A program made the position numbers and the translations under genes. This document shows, one piece after another, positions 48,378 through 62,120 of a stretch of 64,000 nucleotides of DNA. The notes under the pieces were generated by a model. The model was not told the origin of the DNA, searched no databases, and saw nothing but the letters and a program-made list of their open reading frames with translations. Source of the DNA: Hippopus hippopus (Eukaryota; Mollusca; Bivalvia; Cardiida; Cardiidae); the NCBI GenBank assembly GCA_946811185.2, contig OX328112.1:3906001-3970000 (forward strand), read 5' to 3'. Numbering within the stretch: position 1 is the stretch's first letter; each line of letters opens with the position of its first letter.

Positions 48378-49904
48378 GTCACCTTGTGGGAGGGGTTAGG
48401 GGGCTAGTATATATATAGGTTAATTTTTCAGGTCATATTCAACTGCTTGTATAGTGCAGTGGGTCAGACTGCTGCCCACTTGCATTTTTAGGTCCTGATG
48501 GTCAAATGTTCGATCCTCAGCCTTGCCATTTTATTTATTTTATTATTTTTTTCATTTCTATTATTAGTTATTCTTACATCTAATTGTATTTTATTGCCCA
48601 ATTTCTACATACTTCAAACATGAATAAGAGTTTCTGATGGGAAAATTTTGGTATCACGTTACATCTTTTACGTCTTTGCATGCGCGCAAATGGCGTGCAT
48701 GGCTGTTTCGGCACGGCACGTAAAACTGCCAGGTACAAGCGGGTAGTTGTCAAAATTAATTCATGTTTTATGTTTTTAAGAGAAAAGGTCTGGGAAAAAG
48801 TCAGTTTTCTTTTTCCTTAAAAGTTCATGCAACAGGAACGGTTGCTTCCGAAAGTGTCTCAAGTCGACTTTAAGTTTTCCTGTAGCGGTTAATGGTGCTG
48901 TATGTGAGGGGTAAAAAGCGAAACCGATTCCTTATTTCTGTGGCACAAGTAAGAGAAAAGGAAAAGCTTGGTTCCATTTGTTTGACTTTTGCAACAAGTG
49001 TCGTCTGCTACAGAAAGTGTCCCAAGTCCTTTTTATGATTTCGCGCGGCGCTTAATGGTGATGTACGTGCGAAAACATAAAATCAACTTATGACTTACAC
49101 GGTCACCAAAATGGATTTAATCTTTCATAGAATGGCCCTAGTAAAGGAAAAGTGAATAATTTGGTTCCCTTTCTTTGATTTCTGCAACAGGTATCAGTTG
49201 CCTCCGAAAGACTCGCGAGTTGATTTTAAGCTTTCCCGCAGCACGTACCAATTACGTATGTGTGGAATAGCCATCAAAACCAATTAAACGGCCCAAGAAA
49301 AGGGAAAAATTGATTTGCCATATTCGACTTACGCAACAGCTATCAGTTGCTTTTGTAAGTGCTGTAAGTCAATTTTTTGTGTTTTTCGCAGGTGCGTAAA
49401 TGGCACGTATGAGTCGGTAGTCATCGAAACTGGGCTACTTGTCACCGTATGAATAGATACAAAGTAAAAATATAGTTCTTTTTGATTTATGCAGTAGAAG
49501 GCAGTTGCTACTGACAGAGTTGCCAGTCTAGTTTTTATTCACTTGTGACACTATTTTCTGTTTCTCACTGTCCATTGATCATCTTAGCATATTGAATGTA
49601 TCAGTGTGCAGTATGGAAGCTGGCCTCAACTAGAAAAGCAAATCGAATCAAGGGGAGTGAACCCTGGGTAGGTGCTTGAAAAACACGACTACAAGGTCTT
49701 CTGCTACACTGTTTTCTTAAATTTTCGCCCATTGTCGGCGAATTCTGGCATGTGTGGATGGTGCATGCATAGCACTTTGCCTAGGACTACATATCAGCCT
49801 TTAAAGAAGACCTTAAATCCACTTGTTTGTCGTTTTTTTGTTCTCTGTTATGATTGGGGTCATTTTAGGCGCCATTTTGGGCGCCATCTTGGAAATCCTG
49901 TGAC
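48378..49904 (+). repeat. Satellite unit 28
   Basis: GGCGTGCATGG and GTCTGGG. CTACACTG near 49705, shared only with unit 29. Confidence 0.95.
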
Positions 49905-51431
49905 GTCACCTTGTGGGAGGGGTTAGGGGGCTAGTATATATATAGGTTAATTTTTCAGGTCATATTCAACTGCTTGTATAGTGCAGTGGGTCAGACTGCT
50001 GCCCACTTGCATTTTTAGGTCCTGATGGTCAAATGTTCGATCCTCAGCCTTGCCATTTTATTTATTTTATTATTTTTTTCATTTCTATTATTAGTTATTC
50101 TTACATCTAATTGTATTTTATTGCCCAATTTCTACATACTTCAAACATGAATAAGAGTTTCTGATGGGAAAATTTTGGTATCACGTTACATCTTTTACGT
50201 CTTTGCATGCGCGCAAATGGCGTGCATGGCTGTTTCGGCACGGCACGTAAAACTGCCAGGTACAAGCGGGTAGTTGTCAAAATTAATTCATGTTTTATGT
50301 TTTTAAGAGAAAAGGTCTGGGAAAAAGTCAGTTTTCTTTTTCCTTAAAAGTTCATGCAACAGGAACGGTTGCTTCCGAAAGTGTCTCAAGTCGACTTTAA
50401 GTTTTCCTGTAGCGGTTAATGGTGCTGTATGTGAGGGGTAAAAAGCGAAACTGATTCCTTATTTCTGTGGCACAAGTAAGAGAAAAGGAAAAGCTTGGTT
50501 CCATTTGTTTGACTTTTGCAACAAGTGTCGTCTGCTACAGAAAGTGTCCCAAGTCCTTTTTATGATTTCGCGCGGCGCTTAATGGTGATGTACGTGCGAA
50601 AACATAAAATCAACTTATGACTTACACGGTCACCAAAATGGATTTAATCTTTCATAGAATGGCCCTAGTAAAGGAAAAGTGAATAATTTGGTTCCCTTTC
50701 TTTGATTTCTGCAACAGGTATCAGTTGCCTCCGAAAGACTCGCGAGTTGATTTTAAGCTTTCCCGCAGCACGTACCAATTACGTATGTGTGGAATAGCCA
50801 TCAAAACCAATTAAACGGCCCAAGAAAAGGGAAAAATTGATTTGCCATATTCGACTTACGCAACAGCTATCAGTTGCTTTTGTAAGTGCTGTAAGTCAAT
50901 TTTTTGTGTTTTTCGCAGGTGCGTAAATGGCACGTATGAGTCGGTAGTCATCGAAACTGGGCTACTTGTCACCGTATGAATAGATACAAAGTAAAAATAT
51001 AGTTCTTTTTGATTTATGCAGTAGAAGGCAGTTGCTACTGACAGAGTTGCCAGTCTAGTTTTTATTCACTTGTGACACTATTTTCTGTTTCTCACTGTCC
51101 ATTGATCATCTTAGCATATTGAATGTATCAGTGTGCAGTATGGAAGCTGGCCTCAACTAGAAAAGCAAATCGAATCAAGGGGAGTGAACCCTGGGTAGGT
51201 GCTTGAAAAACACGACTACAAGGTCTTCTGCTACACTGTTTTCTTAAATTTTCGCCCATTGTCGGCGAATTCTGGCATGTGTGGATGGTGCATGCATAGC
51301 ACTTTGCCTAGGACTACATATCAGCCTTTAAAGAAGACCTTAAATCCACTTGTTTGTCGTTTTTTTGTTCTCTGTTATGATTGGGGTCATTTTAGGCGCC
51401 ATTTTGGGCGCCATCTTGGAAATCCTGTGAC
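49905..51431 (+). repeat. Satellite unit 29
   Basis: As unit 28, plus GAAACTGATTCC, which recurs in unit 34. Confidence 0.95.
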
Positions 51432-52958
51432 GTCACCTTGTGGGAGGGGTTAGGGGGCTAGTATATATATAGGTTAATTTTTCAGGTCATATTCAACTGC
51501 TTGTATAGTGCAGTGGGTCAGACTGCTGCCCACTTGCATTTTTAGGTCCTGATGGTCAAATGTTCGATCCTCAGCCTTGCCATTTTATTTATTTTATTAT
51601 TTTTTTCATTTCTATTATTAGTTATTCTTACATCTAATTGTATTTTATTGCCCAATTTCTACATACTTCAAACATGAATAAGAGTTTCTGATGGGAAAAT
51701 TTTGGTATCACGTTACATCTTTTACGTCTTTGCATGCGCGCAAATGGCGCGCATGGCTGTTTCGGCACGGCACGTAAAACTGCCAGGTACAAGCGGGTAG
51801 TTGTCAAAATTAATTCATGTTTTATGTTTTTAAGAGAAAAGGTCTGGGAAAAAGTCAGTTTTCTTTTTCCTTAAAAGTTCATGCAACAGGAACGGTTGCT
51901 TCCGAAAGTGTCTCAAGTCGACTTTAAGTTTTCCTGTAGCGGTTAATGGTGCTGTATGTGAGGGGTAAAAAGCGAAACCGATTCCTTATTTCTGTGGCAC
52001 AAGTAAGAGAAAAGGAAAAGCTTGGTTCCATTTGTTTGACTTTTGCAACAAGTGTCGTCTGCTACAGAAAGTGTCCCAAGTCCTTTTTATGATTTCGCGC
52101 GGCGCTTAATGGTGATGTACGTGCGAACACATAAAATCAACTTATGACTTACACGGTCACCAAAATGGATTTAATCTTTCATAGAATGGCCCTAGTAAAG
52201 GAAAAGTGAATAATTTGGTTCCCTTTCTTTGATTTCTGCAACAGGTATCAGTTGCCTCCGAAAGACTCGCGAGTTGATTTTAAGCTTTCCCACAGCACGT
52301 ACCAATTACGTATGTGTGGAATAGCCATCAAAACCAATTAAACGGCCCAAGAAATGGGAAAAATTGATTTGCCATATTCGACTTATGCAACAGCTATCAG
52401 TTGCTTTTGTAAGTGCTGTAAGTCAATTTTTTGTGTTTTTCGCAGGTGCGTAAATGGCACGTATGAGTCGGTAGTCATCGAAACTGGGCTACTTGTCACC
52501 GTATGAATAGATACAAAGTAAAAATATAGTTCTTTTTGATTTATGCAGTAGAAGGCAGTTGCTACTGACAGAGTTGCCAGTCTAGTTTTTATTCACTTGT
52601 GACACTATTTTCTGTTTCTCACTGTCCATTGATCATCTTAGCATATTGAATGTATCAGTGTGCAGTATGGAAGCTGGCCTCAACTAGAAAAGCAAATCGA
52701 ATCAAGGGGAGTGAACCCTGGGTAGGTGCTTGAAAAACACGACTACAAGGTCTTCTGCTACTCTGTTTTCTTAAATTTTCGCCCATTGTCGGCGAATTCT
52801 GGCATGTGTGGATGGTGCATGCATAGCACTTTGCCTAGGACTACATATCAGCCTTTAAAGAAGACCTTAAATCCACTTGTTTGTCGTTTTTTTGTTCTCT
52901 GTTATGATTGGGGTCATTTTAGGCGCCATTTTGGGCGCCATCTTGGAAATCCTGTGAC
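51432..52958 (+). repeat. Satellite unit 30
   Basis: GCGCGCATGG with an intact hairpin. GCGAACACAT, CCCACAGC, AGAAATGGGAAAAA and CTTATGCAAC. Confidence 0.95.
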
Positions 52959-54485
52959 GTCACCTTGTGGGAGGGGTTAGGGGGCTAGTATATATATAGG
53001 TTAATTTTTCAGGTCATATTCAACTGCTTGTATAGTGCAGTGGGTCAGACTGCTGCCCACTTGCATTTTTAGGTCCTGATGGTCAAATGTTCGATCTTCA
53101 GCCTTGCCATTTTATTTATTTTATTATTTGTTTCATTTCTATTATTAGTTATTCTTACATCTAATTGTATTTTATTGCCCAATTTCTACATACTTCAAAC
53201 ATGAATAAGAGTTTCTGATGGGAAAATTTTGGTATCACGTTACATCTTTTACGTCTTTGCAAGCACGCAAATGGCGCGCATGGCTGTTTCGGCACGGCAC
53301 GTAAAACTGCCAGGTACAAGCGGGTAGTTGTCAAAATTAATTCATGTTTTATGTTTTTAAGAGAAAAGGTCTGGGAAAAAGTCAGTTTTCTTTTTCCTTA
53401 AAAGTTCATGCAACAGGAACGGTTGCTTCCGAAAGTGTCTCAAGTCGACTTTAAGTTTTCCTGTAGCGGTTAATGGTGCTGTATGTGAGGGGTAAAAAGC
53501 GAAACCGATTCCTTATTTCTGTGGCACAAGTAAGAGAAAAGGAAAAGCTTGGTTCCATTTGTTTGACTTTTGCAACAAGTGTCGTCTGCTACAGAAAGTG
53601 TCCCAAGTCCTTTTTATGATTTCGCGCGGCGCTTAATGGTGATGTACATGCGAAAACATAAAATCAACTTATGACTTACACGGTCACCAAAATGGATATA
53701 ATCTTTCATAGAATGGCCCTAGTAAAGGAAAAGTGAATAATTTCGTTCCCTTTCTTTGATTTCTGCAACAGGTATCAGTTGCCTCCGAAAGACTCGCGAG
53801 TTGATTTTAAGCTTTCCCACAGCACGTACCAATTACGTATGTGTGGAATAGCCATCAAAACCAATTAAACAGCCCAAGAAAATGGAAAAATTGATTTGCC
53901 ATATTCGACTTACGCAACAGCTATCAGTTGCTTTTGTAAGTGCTGTAAGTCAATTTTTTGTGTTTTTCACAGGTGCGTAAATGGCACGTATGAGTCGGTA
54001 GTCATCGAAACTGGGCTACTTGTCACCGTATGAATAGATACAAAGTAAAAATATAGTTCTTTTTGATTTATGCAGTAGAAGGCAGTTGCTACTGACAGAG
54101 TTGCCAGTCTAGTTTTTATTCACTTGTGACACTATTTTCTGTTTCTCACTGTTCATTGATCATCTTAGCATATTGAATGTATCAGTGTGCAGTATGGAAG
54201 CTGGCCTCAACTAGAAAAGCAAATCGAATCAAGGGGAGTGAACCCTGGGTAGGTGCTTGAAAAACACGACTACAAGGTCTTCTGCTACTCTGTTTTCTTA
54301 AATTTTCGCCCATTGTCGGCGAATTCTGGCATGTGTGGATGGTGCATGCATAGCACTTTGCCTAGGACTACATATCAGCCTTTAAAGAAGACCTTAAATC
54401 CACTTGTTTGTCGTTTTTTTGTTCTCTGTTATGATTGGGGTCATTTTAGGCGCCATTTTGGGCGCCATCTTGGAAATCCTGTGAC
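52959..54485 (+). repeat. Satellite unit 31
   Basis: Many private changes: GATCTTCAGC just after the B box, ATTTGTTTC (T7 broken), GCAAGCACGC, GTACATGCG, GGATATAATC, TTTTTCACAGG and CTGTTCATT. Also AATTTCGTTCC, CCCACAGC and AAACAGCCC. Confidence 0.95.
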
Positions 54486-56012
54486 GTCACCTTGTGGGAG
54501 GGGTTAGGGGGCTAGTATATATATAGGTTAATTTTTCAGGTCATATTCAACTGCTTGTATAGTGCAGTGGGTCAGACTGCTGCCCACTTGCATTTTTAGG
54601 TCCTGATGGTCAAATGTTCGATCCTCAGCCTTGCCATTTTATTTATTTTATTATTTTTTTCATTTCTATTATTAGTTATTCTTACATCTAATTGTATTTT
54701 ATTGCCCAATTTCTACATACTTCAAACATGAATAAGAGTTTCTGATGGGAAAATTTTGGTATCACGTTACATCTTTTACGTCTTTGCATGCGCGCAAATG
54801 GCGCGTATGGCTGTTTCGGCACGGCACGTAAAACTGCCAGGTACAAGCGGGTAGTTGTCAAAATTAATTCATGTTTTATGTTTTTAAGAGAAAAGGTGTG
54901 GGAAAAAGTCAGTTTTCTTTTTCCTTAAAAGTTCATGCAACAGGAACGGTTGCTTCCGAAAGTGTCTCAAGTCGACTTTAAGTTTTCCTGTAGCAGTTAA
55001 TGGTGCTGTATGTGAGGGGTAAAAAGCGAAACCGATTCCTTATTTCTGTGGCACAAGTAAGAGAAAAGGAAAAGCTTGGTTCCATTTGTTTGACTTTTGC
55101 AACAAGTGTCGTCTGCTACAGAAAGTGTCCCAAGTCCTTTTTATGATTTCGTGAGGCGCTTAATGGTGATGTACGTGCGAAAACATAAAATCAACTTATG
55201 ACTTACACGGTCACCAAAATGGATTTAATCTTTCATAGAATGGCCCTAGTAAAGGAAAAGTGAATAATTTGGTTCCCTTTCTTTGATTTCTGCAACAGGT
55301 ATCAGTTGCCTCCGAAAGACTCGCGAGTTGATTTTAAGCTTTCCCACAGCACGTACCAATTACGTATGTGTGGAATAGCCATCAAAACCAATTAAACAGC
55401 CCAAGAAAAGGGAAAAATTGATTTGCCATATTCGACTTACGCAACAGCTATCAGTTGCTTTTGTAAGTGCTGTAAGTCAATTTTTTGTGTTTTTCGCAGG
55501 TGCGTAAATGGCACGTATGAGTCGGTAGTCATCGAAACTGGGCTACTTGTCACCGTATGAATAGATACAAAGTAAAAATATAGTTCTTTTTGATTTATGC
55601 AGTAGAAGGCAGTTGCTACTGACAGAGTTGCCAGTCTAGTTTTTATTCACTTGTGACACTATTTTCTGTTTCTCACTGTCCATTGATCATCTTAGCATAT
55701 TGAATGTATCAGTGTGCAGTATGGAAGCTGGCCTCAACTAGAAAAGCAAATCGAATCAAGGGGAGTGAACCCTGGGTAGGTGCTTGAAAAACACGACTAC
55801 AAGGTCTTCTGCTACTCTGTTTTCTTAAATTTTCGTCCATTGTCGGCGAATTCTGGCATGTGTGGATGGTGCATGCATAGCACTTTGCCTAGGACTACAT
55901 ATCAGCCTTTAAAGAAGACCTTAAATCCACTTGTTTGTCGTTTTTTTGTTCTCTGTTATGATTGGGGTCATTTTAGGCGCCATTTTGGGCGCCATCTTGG
56001 AAATCCTGTGAC
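54486..56012 (+). repeat. Satellite unit 32
   Basis: GCGCGTATGG, GTGTGGG, GTAGCAGTT, TTCGTGAGGCGC, CCCACAGC, AAACAGCCC (as in unit 31) and TTTCGTCCATTG. Confidence 0.95.
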
Positions 56013-57539
56013 GTCACCTTGCGGGAGGGGTTAGGGGGCTAGTATATATATAGGTTAATTTTTCAGGTCATATTCAACTGCTTGTATAGTGCAGTGGGTC
56101 AGACTGCTGCCCACTTGCATTTTTAGGTCCTGATGGTCAAATGTTCGATCCTCAGCCTTGCCATTTTATTTATTTTATTATTTTTTTCATTTCTATTATT
56201 AGTTATTCTTACACCTAATTGTATTTTATTGCCCAATTTCTACATACTTCAAACATGAATTAGAGTTTCTGATGGGAAAATTTTGGTATCACGTTACATC
56301 TTTTACGTCTTTGCATGCGCGCAAATGGCGCGCATGGCTGTTTCGGCACGCCACGTAAAACTGCCAGGTACAAGCGGATAGTTGTCAAAATTAATTCATG
56401 TTTTATGTTTTTAAGAGAAAAGGTGTGGGAAAAAGTCAGTTTTCTTTTTCCTTAAAAGTTCATGCAACAGGAACGGTTGCTTCCGAAAGTATCTCAAGTC
56501 GACTTTAAGTTTTCCTGTAGCGGTTAATGGTGCTGTATGTGAGGGGTAAAAAGCGAAACCGATTCCTTATTTCTGTGGCACAAGTAAGAGAAAAGGAAAA
56601 GCTTGGTTCCATTTGTTTGACTTTTGCAACAAGTGTCGTCTGCTACAGAAAGTGTCCCAAGTCCTTTTTAAGATTTCGCGCGGCGCTTAATGGTGATGTA
56701 TGTGCGAAAACATAAAATCAACTTATGACTTACACGGTCACCAAAATGGATTTAATCTTTCATAGAATGGCCCTAGTAAAGGAAAAGTGAATAATTTGGT
56801 TTCCTTTCTTTGATTTCTGCAACAGGTATCAGTTGCCTCCGAAAGACTCGCGAGTTGATTTTAAGCTTTCCCGCAGCACGTACCAATTACGTATGTGTGG
56901 AATAGCCATCAAAACCAATTAAACGGCCCAAGAAAAGGGAAAAATTGATTTGCCATATTCGACTTACACAACAGCTATCAGTTGCTTTTGTAAGTGCTGT
57001 AAGTCAATTTTTTGTGTTTTTCGCAGGTGCGTAAATGGCACATATGAGTCGGTAGTTGTGGAAAGTGGGCTACTTGTCACCGTATGAATAGATACAAAGT
57101 AAAAATATAGTTCTTTTTGATTTATGCAGTAGAAGGCAGTTGCTACTGACAGAGTTGCCAGTCTAGTTTTTATTCACTTGTGACACTATTTTCTGTTTCT
57201 CACTGTCCATTGATCATCTTAGCATATTGAATGTATCAGTGTGCAGTATGGAAGCTGGCCTCAACTAGAAAAGCAAATCGAATCAAGGGGAGTGAACCCT
57301 GGGTAGGTGCTTGAAAAACACGACTACAAGGTCTTCTGCTACTCTGTTTTCTTAAATTTTCGCCCATTGTCGGCGAATTCTGGCATCTGTGGATGGTGCA
57401 TGCATAGCACTTTGCCTAGGACTACATATCAGCCTTTAAAGAAGACCTTAAATCCACTTGTTTGTCGTTTTTTTGTTCTCTGTTATGATTGGGGTCATTT
57501 TAGGCGCCATTTTGGGCGCCATCTTGGAAATCCTGTGAC
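56013..57539 (+). repeat. Satellite unit 33
   Basis: The most changed internal unit: CCTTGCGGGAGG, ACACCTAATT, GAATTAGAG, CACGCCACG, GCGGATAG, AGTATCTC, TTTAAGATTTC (removes a stop and opens a chance frame), TTACACAAC, CACATATGAG, a four-change cluster at 57057-57065, and GGCATCTGTGG. Confidence 0.95.
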
Positions 57540-59066
57540 GTCACCTTGTGGGAGGGGTTAGGGGGCTAGTATATATATAGGTTAATTTTTCAGGTCATAT
57601 TCAACTGCTTGTATAGTACAGTGGGTCAGACTGCTGCCCACTTGCATTTTTAGGTCCTGATGGTCAAATGTTCGATCCTCAGCCTTGCTATTTTATTTAT
57701 TTTATTATTTTTTTCATTTCTATTATTAGTTATTCTTACATCTAATTGTATTTTATTGCCCAATTTCTACATACTTCAAACATGAATAAGAGTTTCTGAT
57801 GGGAAAATTTTGGTATCACGTTACATCTTTTACGTCTTTGCATGCGCGCAAATGGCGCGCATGGCTGTTTCGGCACGGCACGTAAAACTGCCAGGTACAA
57901 GCGGGTAGTTGTCAAAATTAATTCATGTTTTATGTTTTTAAGAGAAAAGGTCTGGGAAAAAGTCAGTTTTCTTTTTCCTTAAAAGTTCATGCAACAGGAA
58001 CGGTTGCTTCCGAAAGTGTCTCAAGTCGACTTTAAGTTTTCCTGTAGCGGTTAATGGTGCTGTATGTGAGGGGTAAAAAGCGAAACTGATTCCTTATTTC
58101 TGTGGCACAAGTAAGAGAAAAGGAAAAGCTTGGTTCCATTTGTTTGACTTTTGCAACAAGTGTCGTCTGCTACAGAAAGTGTCCCAAGTCCTTTTTATGA
58201 TTTCGCGCGGCGCTTAATGGTGATGTACGTGCGAAAACATAAAATCAACTTATGACTTACACGGTCACCAAAATGGATTTAATCTTTCATAGAATGGCCC
58301 TAGTAAAGGAAAAGTGAATAATTTGGTTCCCTTTCTTTGATTTCTGCAACAGGTATCAGTTGCCTCCGAAAGACTCGCGAGTTGATTTTAAGCTTTCCCA
58401 CAGCACGTACCAATTACGTATGTGTGGATTAGCCATCAAAACCAATTAAATGGCCCAAGAAAAGGGAAAAATTGATTTACCATATTCGACTTACGCAACA
58501 GCTATCAGTTGCTTTTGTAAGTGCTGTAAGTCAATTTTTTGTGTTTTTCGCAGGTGCGTAAATGGCACGTATGAGTCGGTAGTCATCGAAACTGGGCTAC
58601 TTGTCACCGTATGAATAGACACAAAGTAAAAATATAGTTCTTTTTAATTTATGCAGTAGAAGGCAGTTGCTACTGACAGTGTTGCCAGTCTAGTTTTTAT
58701 TCACTTGTGACACTATTTTCTGTTTCTCACTGTCCATTGATCATCTTAGCATATTGAATGTATCAGTGTGCAGTATGGAAGCTGGCCTCAACTAGAAAAG
58801 CAAATCGAATCAAGGGGAGTGAACCCTGGGTAGGTGCTTGAAAACCACCACTACAAGGTCTTCTGCTACTCTGTTTTCTTAAATTTTCGCCCATTGTCGG
58901 CGAATTCTGGCATGTGTGGATGGTGCATGCATAGCACTTTGCCTAGGACTACATATCAGCCTTTAAAGAAGACCTTAAATCCACTTGTTTGTCGTTTTTT
59001 TGTTCTCTGTTATGATTGGGGTCATTTTAGGCGCCATTTTGGGCGCCATCTTGGAAATCCTGTGAC
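57540..59066 (+). repeat. Satellite unit 34
   Basis: A box reads TAGTACAGTGG. CTTGCTATT, shared with unit 38. GAAACTGATT, CCCACAGC, GGATTAGCC, AAATGGCCC, AGACACAAAG, TTTTTAATTT, CAGTGTTGCC and AAAACCACCAC. Confidence 0.95.
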
Positions 59067-60593
59067 GTCACCTTGTGGGAGGGGTTAGGGGGCTAGTATA
59101 TATATAGGTTAATTTTTCAGGTCATATTCAACTGCTTGTATAGTGCAGTGGGTCAGACTGCTGCCCACTTGCATTTTTAGGTCCTGATGGTCAAATGTTC
59201 GATCCTCAGCCTTGCCATTTTATTTATTTTATTATTTTTTTCATTTCTATTATTAGTTATTCTTACATCTAATTGTATTTTATTGCCCAATTTCTACATA
59301 CTTCAAACATGAATAAGAGTTTCTGATGGGAAAATTTTGGTATCATGTTACATCTTTTACGTCTTTGCATGCGCGCAAATGGCGCGCATGGCTGTTTCGG
59401 CACGGCACGTAAAACTGCCAGGTACAAGCGGGTAGTTGTCAAAATTAATTCATGTTTTATGTTTTTAAGAGAAAAGGTGTGGGAAAAAGTCAGTTTTCTT
59501 TTTCCTTAAAAGTTCATGCAACAGGAACGGTTGCTTCCGAAAGTGTCTCAAGTCGACTTTAAGTTTTCCTGTAGCGGTTAATGGTGCTGTATGTGAGGGG
59601 TAAAAAGCGAAACCGATTCCTTATTTCTGTGGCACAAGTAAGAGAAAAGGAAAAGCTTGGTTCCATTTGTTTGACTTTTGCAACAAGTGTCGTCTGCTAC
59701 AGAAAGTGTCCCAAGTCCTTTTTATGATTTCGCGCGGCGCTTAATGGTGATGTACGTGCGAAAACATAAAATCAACTTATGACTTACACGGTCACCAAAA
59801 TGGATTTAATCTTTCATAGAATGGCCCTAGTAAAGGAAAAGTGAATAATTTGGTTCCCTTTCTTTGATTTCTGCAACAGGTATCAGTTGCCTCCGAAAGA
59901 CTCGGGAGTTGATTTTAAGCTTTCCCGCAGCACGTACCAATTACGTATGTGTGGAATAGCCATCAAAACCAATTAAATGGCCCAAGAAAAGGGAAAAATT
60001 GATTTGCCATATTCGACTTACGCAACAGCTATCAGTTGCTTTTGTAAGTGCTGTAAGTCAATTTTTTGTGTTTTTCGCAGGTGCGTAAATGGCACGTATG
60101 AGTCGGTAGTCATCGAAACTGGGCTACTTGTCACCGTATGAATAGATACAAAGTAAAAATATAGTTCTTTTTGATTTATGCAGTAGAAGGCAGTTGCTAC
60201 TGACAGAGTTGCCAGTCTCGTTTTTATTCACTTGTGACACTATTTTCTGTTTCTCACTGTCCATTTATCATCTTAGCATATTGAATGTATCAGTGTGCAG
60301 TATGGAAGGTGGCCTCAACTAGGAAAGCAAATCGAATCAAGGGGAGTGAACCCTGGGTAGGTGCTTGAAAAACACGACTACAAGGTCTTCTGCTACTCTG
60401 TTTTCTTAAATTTTCGCCCATTGTCGGCGAATTCTGGCATGTGTGGATGGTGCATGCATAGCACTTTGCCTAGGACTACATATCAGCCTTTAAAGAAGAC
60501 CTTAAATCCACTTGTTTGTCGTTTTTTTGTTCTCTGTTATGATTGGGGTCATTTTAGGCGCCATTTTGGGCGCCATCTTGGAAATCCTGTGAC
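59067..60593 (+). repeat. Satellite unit 35
   Basis: TATCATGTTAC, GTGTGGG, CTCGGGAG, AAATGGCCC, GTCTCGTTT, CCATTTATC, GGAAGGTGG (also unit 36) and AGGAAAGC. Confidence 0.95.
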
Positions 60594-62120
60594 GTCACCT
60601 TGTGGGAGGGGTTAGGGGGCTAGTATATATATAGGTTAATTTTTCAGGTCATATCCAACTGCTTCTATAGTGCAGTGGGTCAGACTGCTGCCCACTTGCA
60701 TTTTTAGGTCCTGATGGTCAAATGTTCGATCCTCAGCCTTGCCATTTTATTTATTTTATTATTTTTTTCATTTCTATTATTAGTTATTCTTACATCTAAT
60801 TGTATTTTATTGCCCAATTTCTACATACTTCAAACATGAATAAGAGTTTCTGATGGGAAAATTTTGGTATCACGTTACATCTTTTACGTCTTTGCATGCG
60901 CGCAAATGGTGCGCATGGCTGTTTCGGCACGGCACGTAAAACTGCCAGGTACAAGCGGGTAGTTGTCAAAATTAATTCATGTTTTATGTTTTTAAGAGAA
61001 AAGGTCTGGGAAAAAGTCAGTTTTCTTTTTCCTTAAAAGTTCATGCAACAGGAACGGTTGCTTCCGAAAGTGTCTCAAGTCGACTTTAAGTTTTCCTGTA
61101 GCGGTTAATGGTGCTGTATGTGAGGGGTAAAAAGTGAAACCGATTCCTTATTTCTGTGGCACAAGTAAGAGAAAAGGAAAAGCTTGGTTCCATTTGTTTG
61201 ACTTTTGCAACAAGTGTCGTCTGCTACAGAAAGTGTCCCAAGTCCTTTTTATGATTTCGCGCGGCGCTTAATGGTGATGTACGTGCGAAAACATAAAATC
61301 AACTTATGACTTACACGGTCACCAAAATGGATTTAATCTTTCATAGAATGGCCCTAGTAAAGGAAAAGTGAATAATTTCGTTCCCTTTCTTTGATTTCTG
61401 CAACAGGTATCAGTTGCCTCCGAAAGACTCGCGAGTTGATTTTAAGCTTTCCCACAGCACGTCCCAATTACGTATGTGTGGAATAGCCATCAAAACCAAT
61501 TAAACGGCCCAAGAAAAGGTAAAAATTGATTTGCCATATTCGACTTACGCAACAGCTATCAGTTGCTTTTGTAAGTGCTGTAAGTCAATTTTTTGTGTTT
61601 TTCGCAGGTGCGTAAATGGCACGTATGAGTCGGTAGTCATCGAAACTGGGCTACTTGTCACCGTATGAATAGATACAAAGTAAAAATATAGTTCTTTTTG
61701 ATTTATGCAGTAGAAGGCAGTTGCTACTGACAGAGTTGCCAGTCTAGTTTTTATTCACTTGTGACACTATTTTCTGTTTCTCACTGTCCATTGATCATCT
61801 TAGCATATTGAATGTATCAGTGTGCAGTATGGAAGGTGGCCTCAACTAGAAAAGCAAATCGAATCAAGGGGAGTGAACCCTGGGTAGGTGCTTGAAAAAC
61901 ACGACTACAAGGTCTTCTGCTACTCTGTTTTCTTAAATTTTCGCCCATTGTCGGCGAATTCTGGCATGTGTGGTTGGTGCATGCATAGCACTTTGCCTAG
62001 GACTACATATCAGCCTTTAAAGAAGACCTTAAATCCACTTGTTTGTCGTTTTTTTGTTCTCTGTTATGATTGGGGTCATTTTAGGCGCCATTTTGGGCGC
62101 CATCTTGGAAATCCTGTGAC
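60594..62120 (+). repeat. Satellite unit 36
   Basis: CATATCCAACTGCTTCTATAG just before the A box, AAATGGTGCGC, GTGAAACC, AATTTCGTTCC, CCCACAGC, CACGTCCCAATT, AAAAGGTAAAAATT, GGAAGGTGG and TGGTTGGTGC. Confidence 0.95.

Noticed and set aside
56527..56715. 62-codon frame in unit 33
   Set aside because: It exists because one stop codon changed in TTTAAGATTTC. It is private to a mutated unit.
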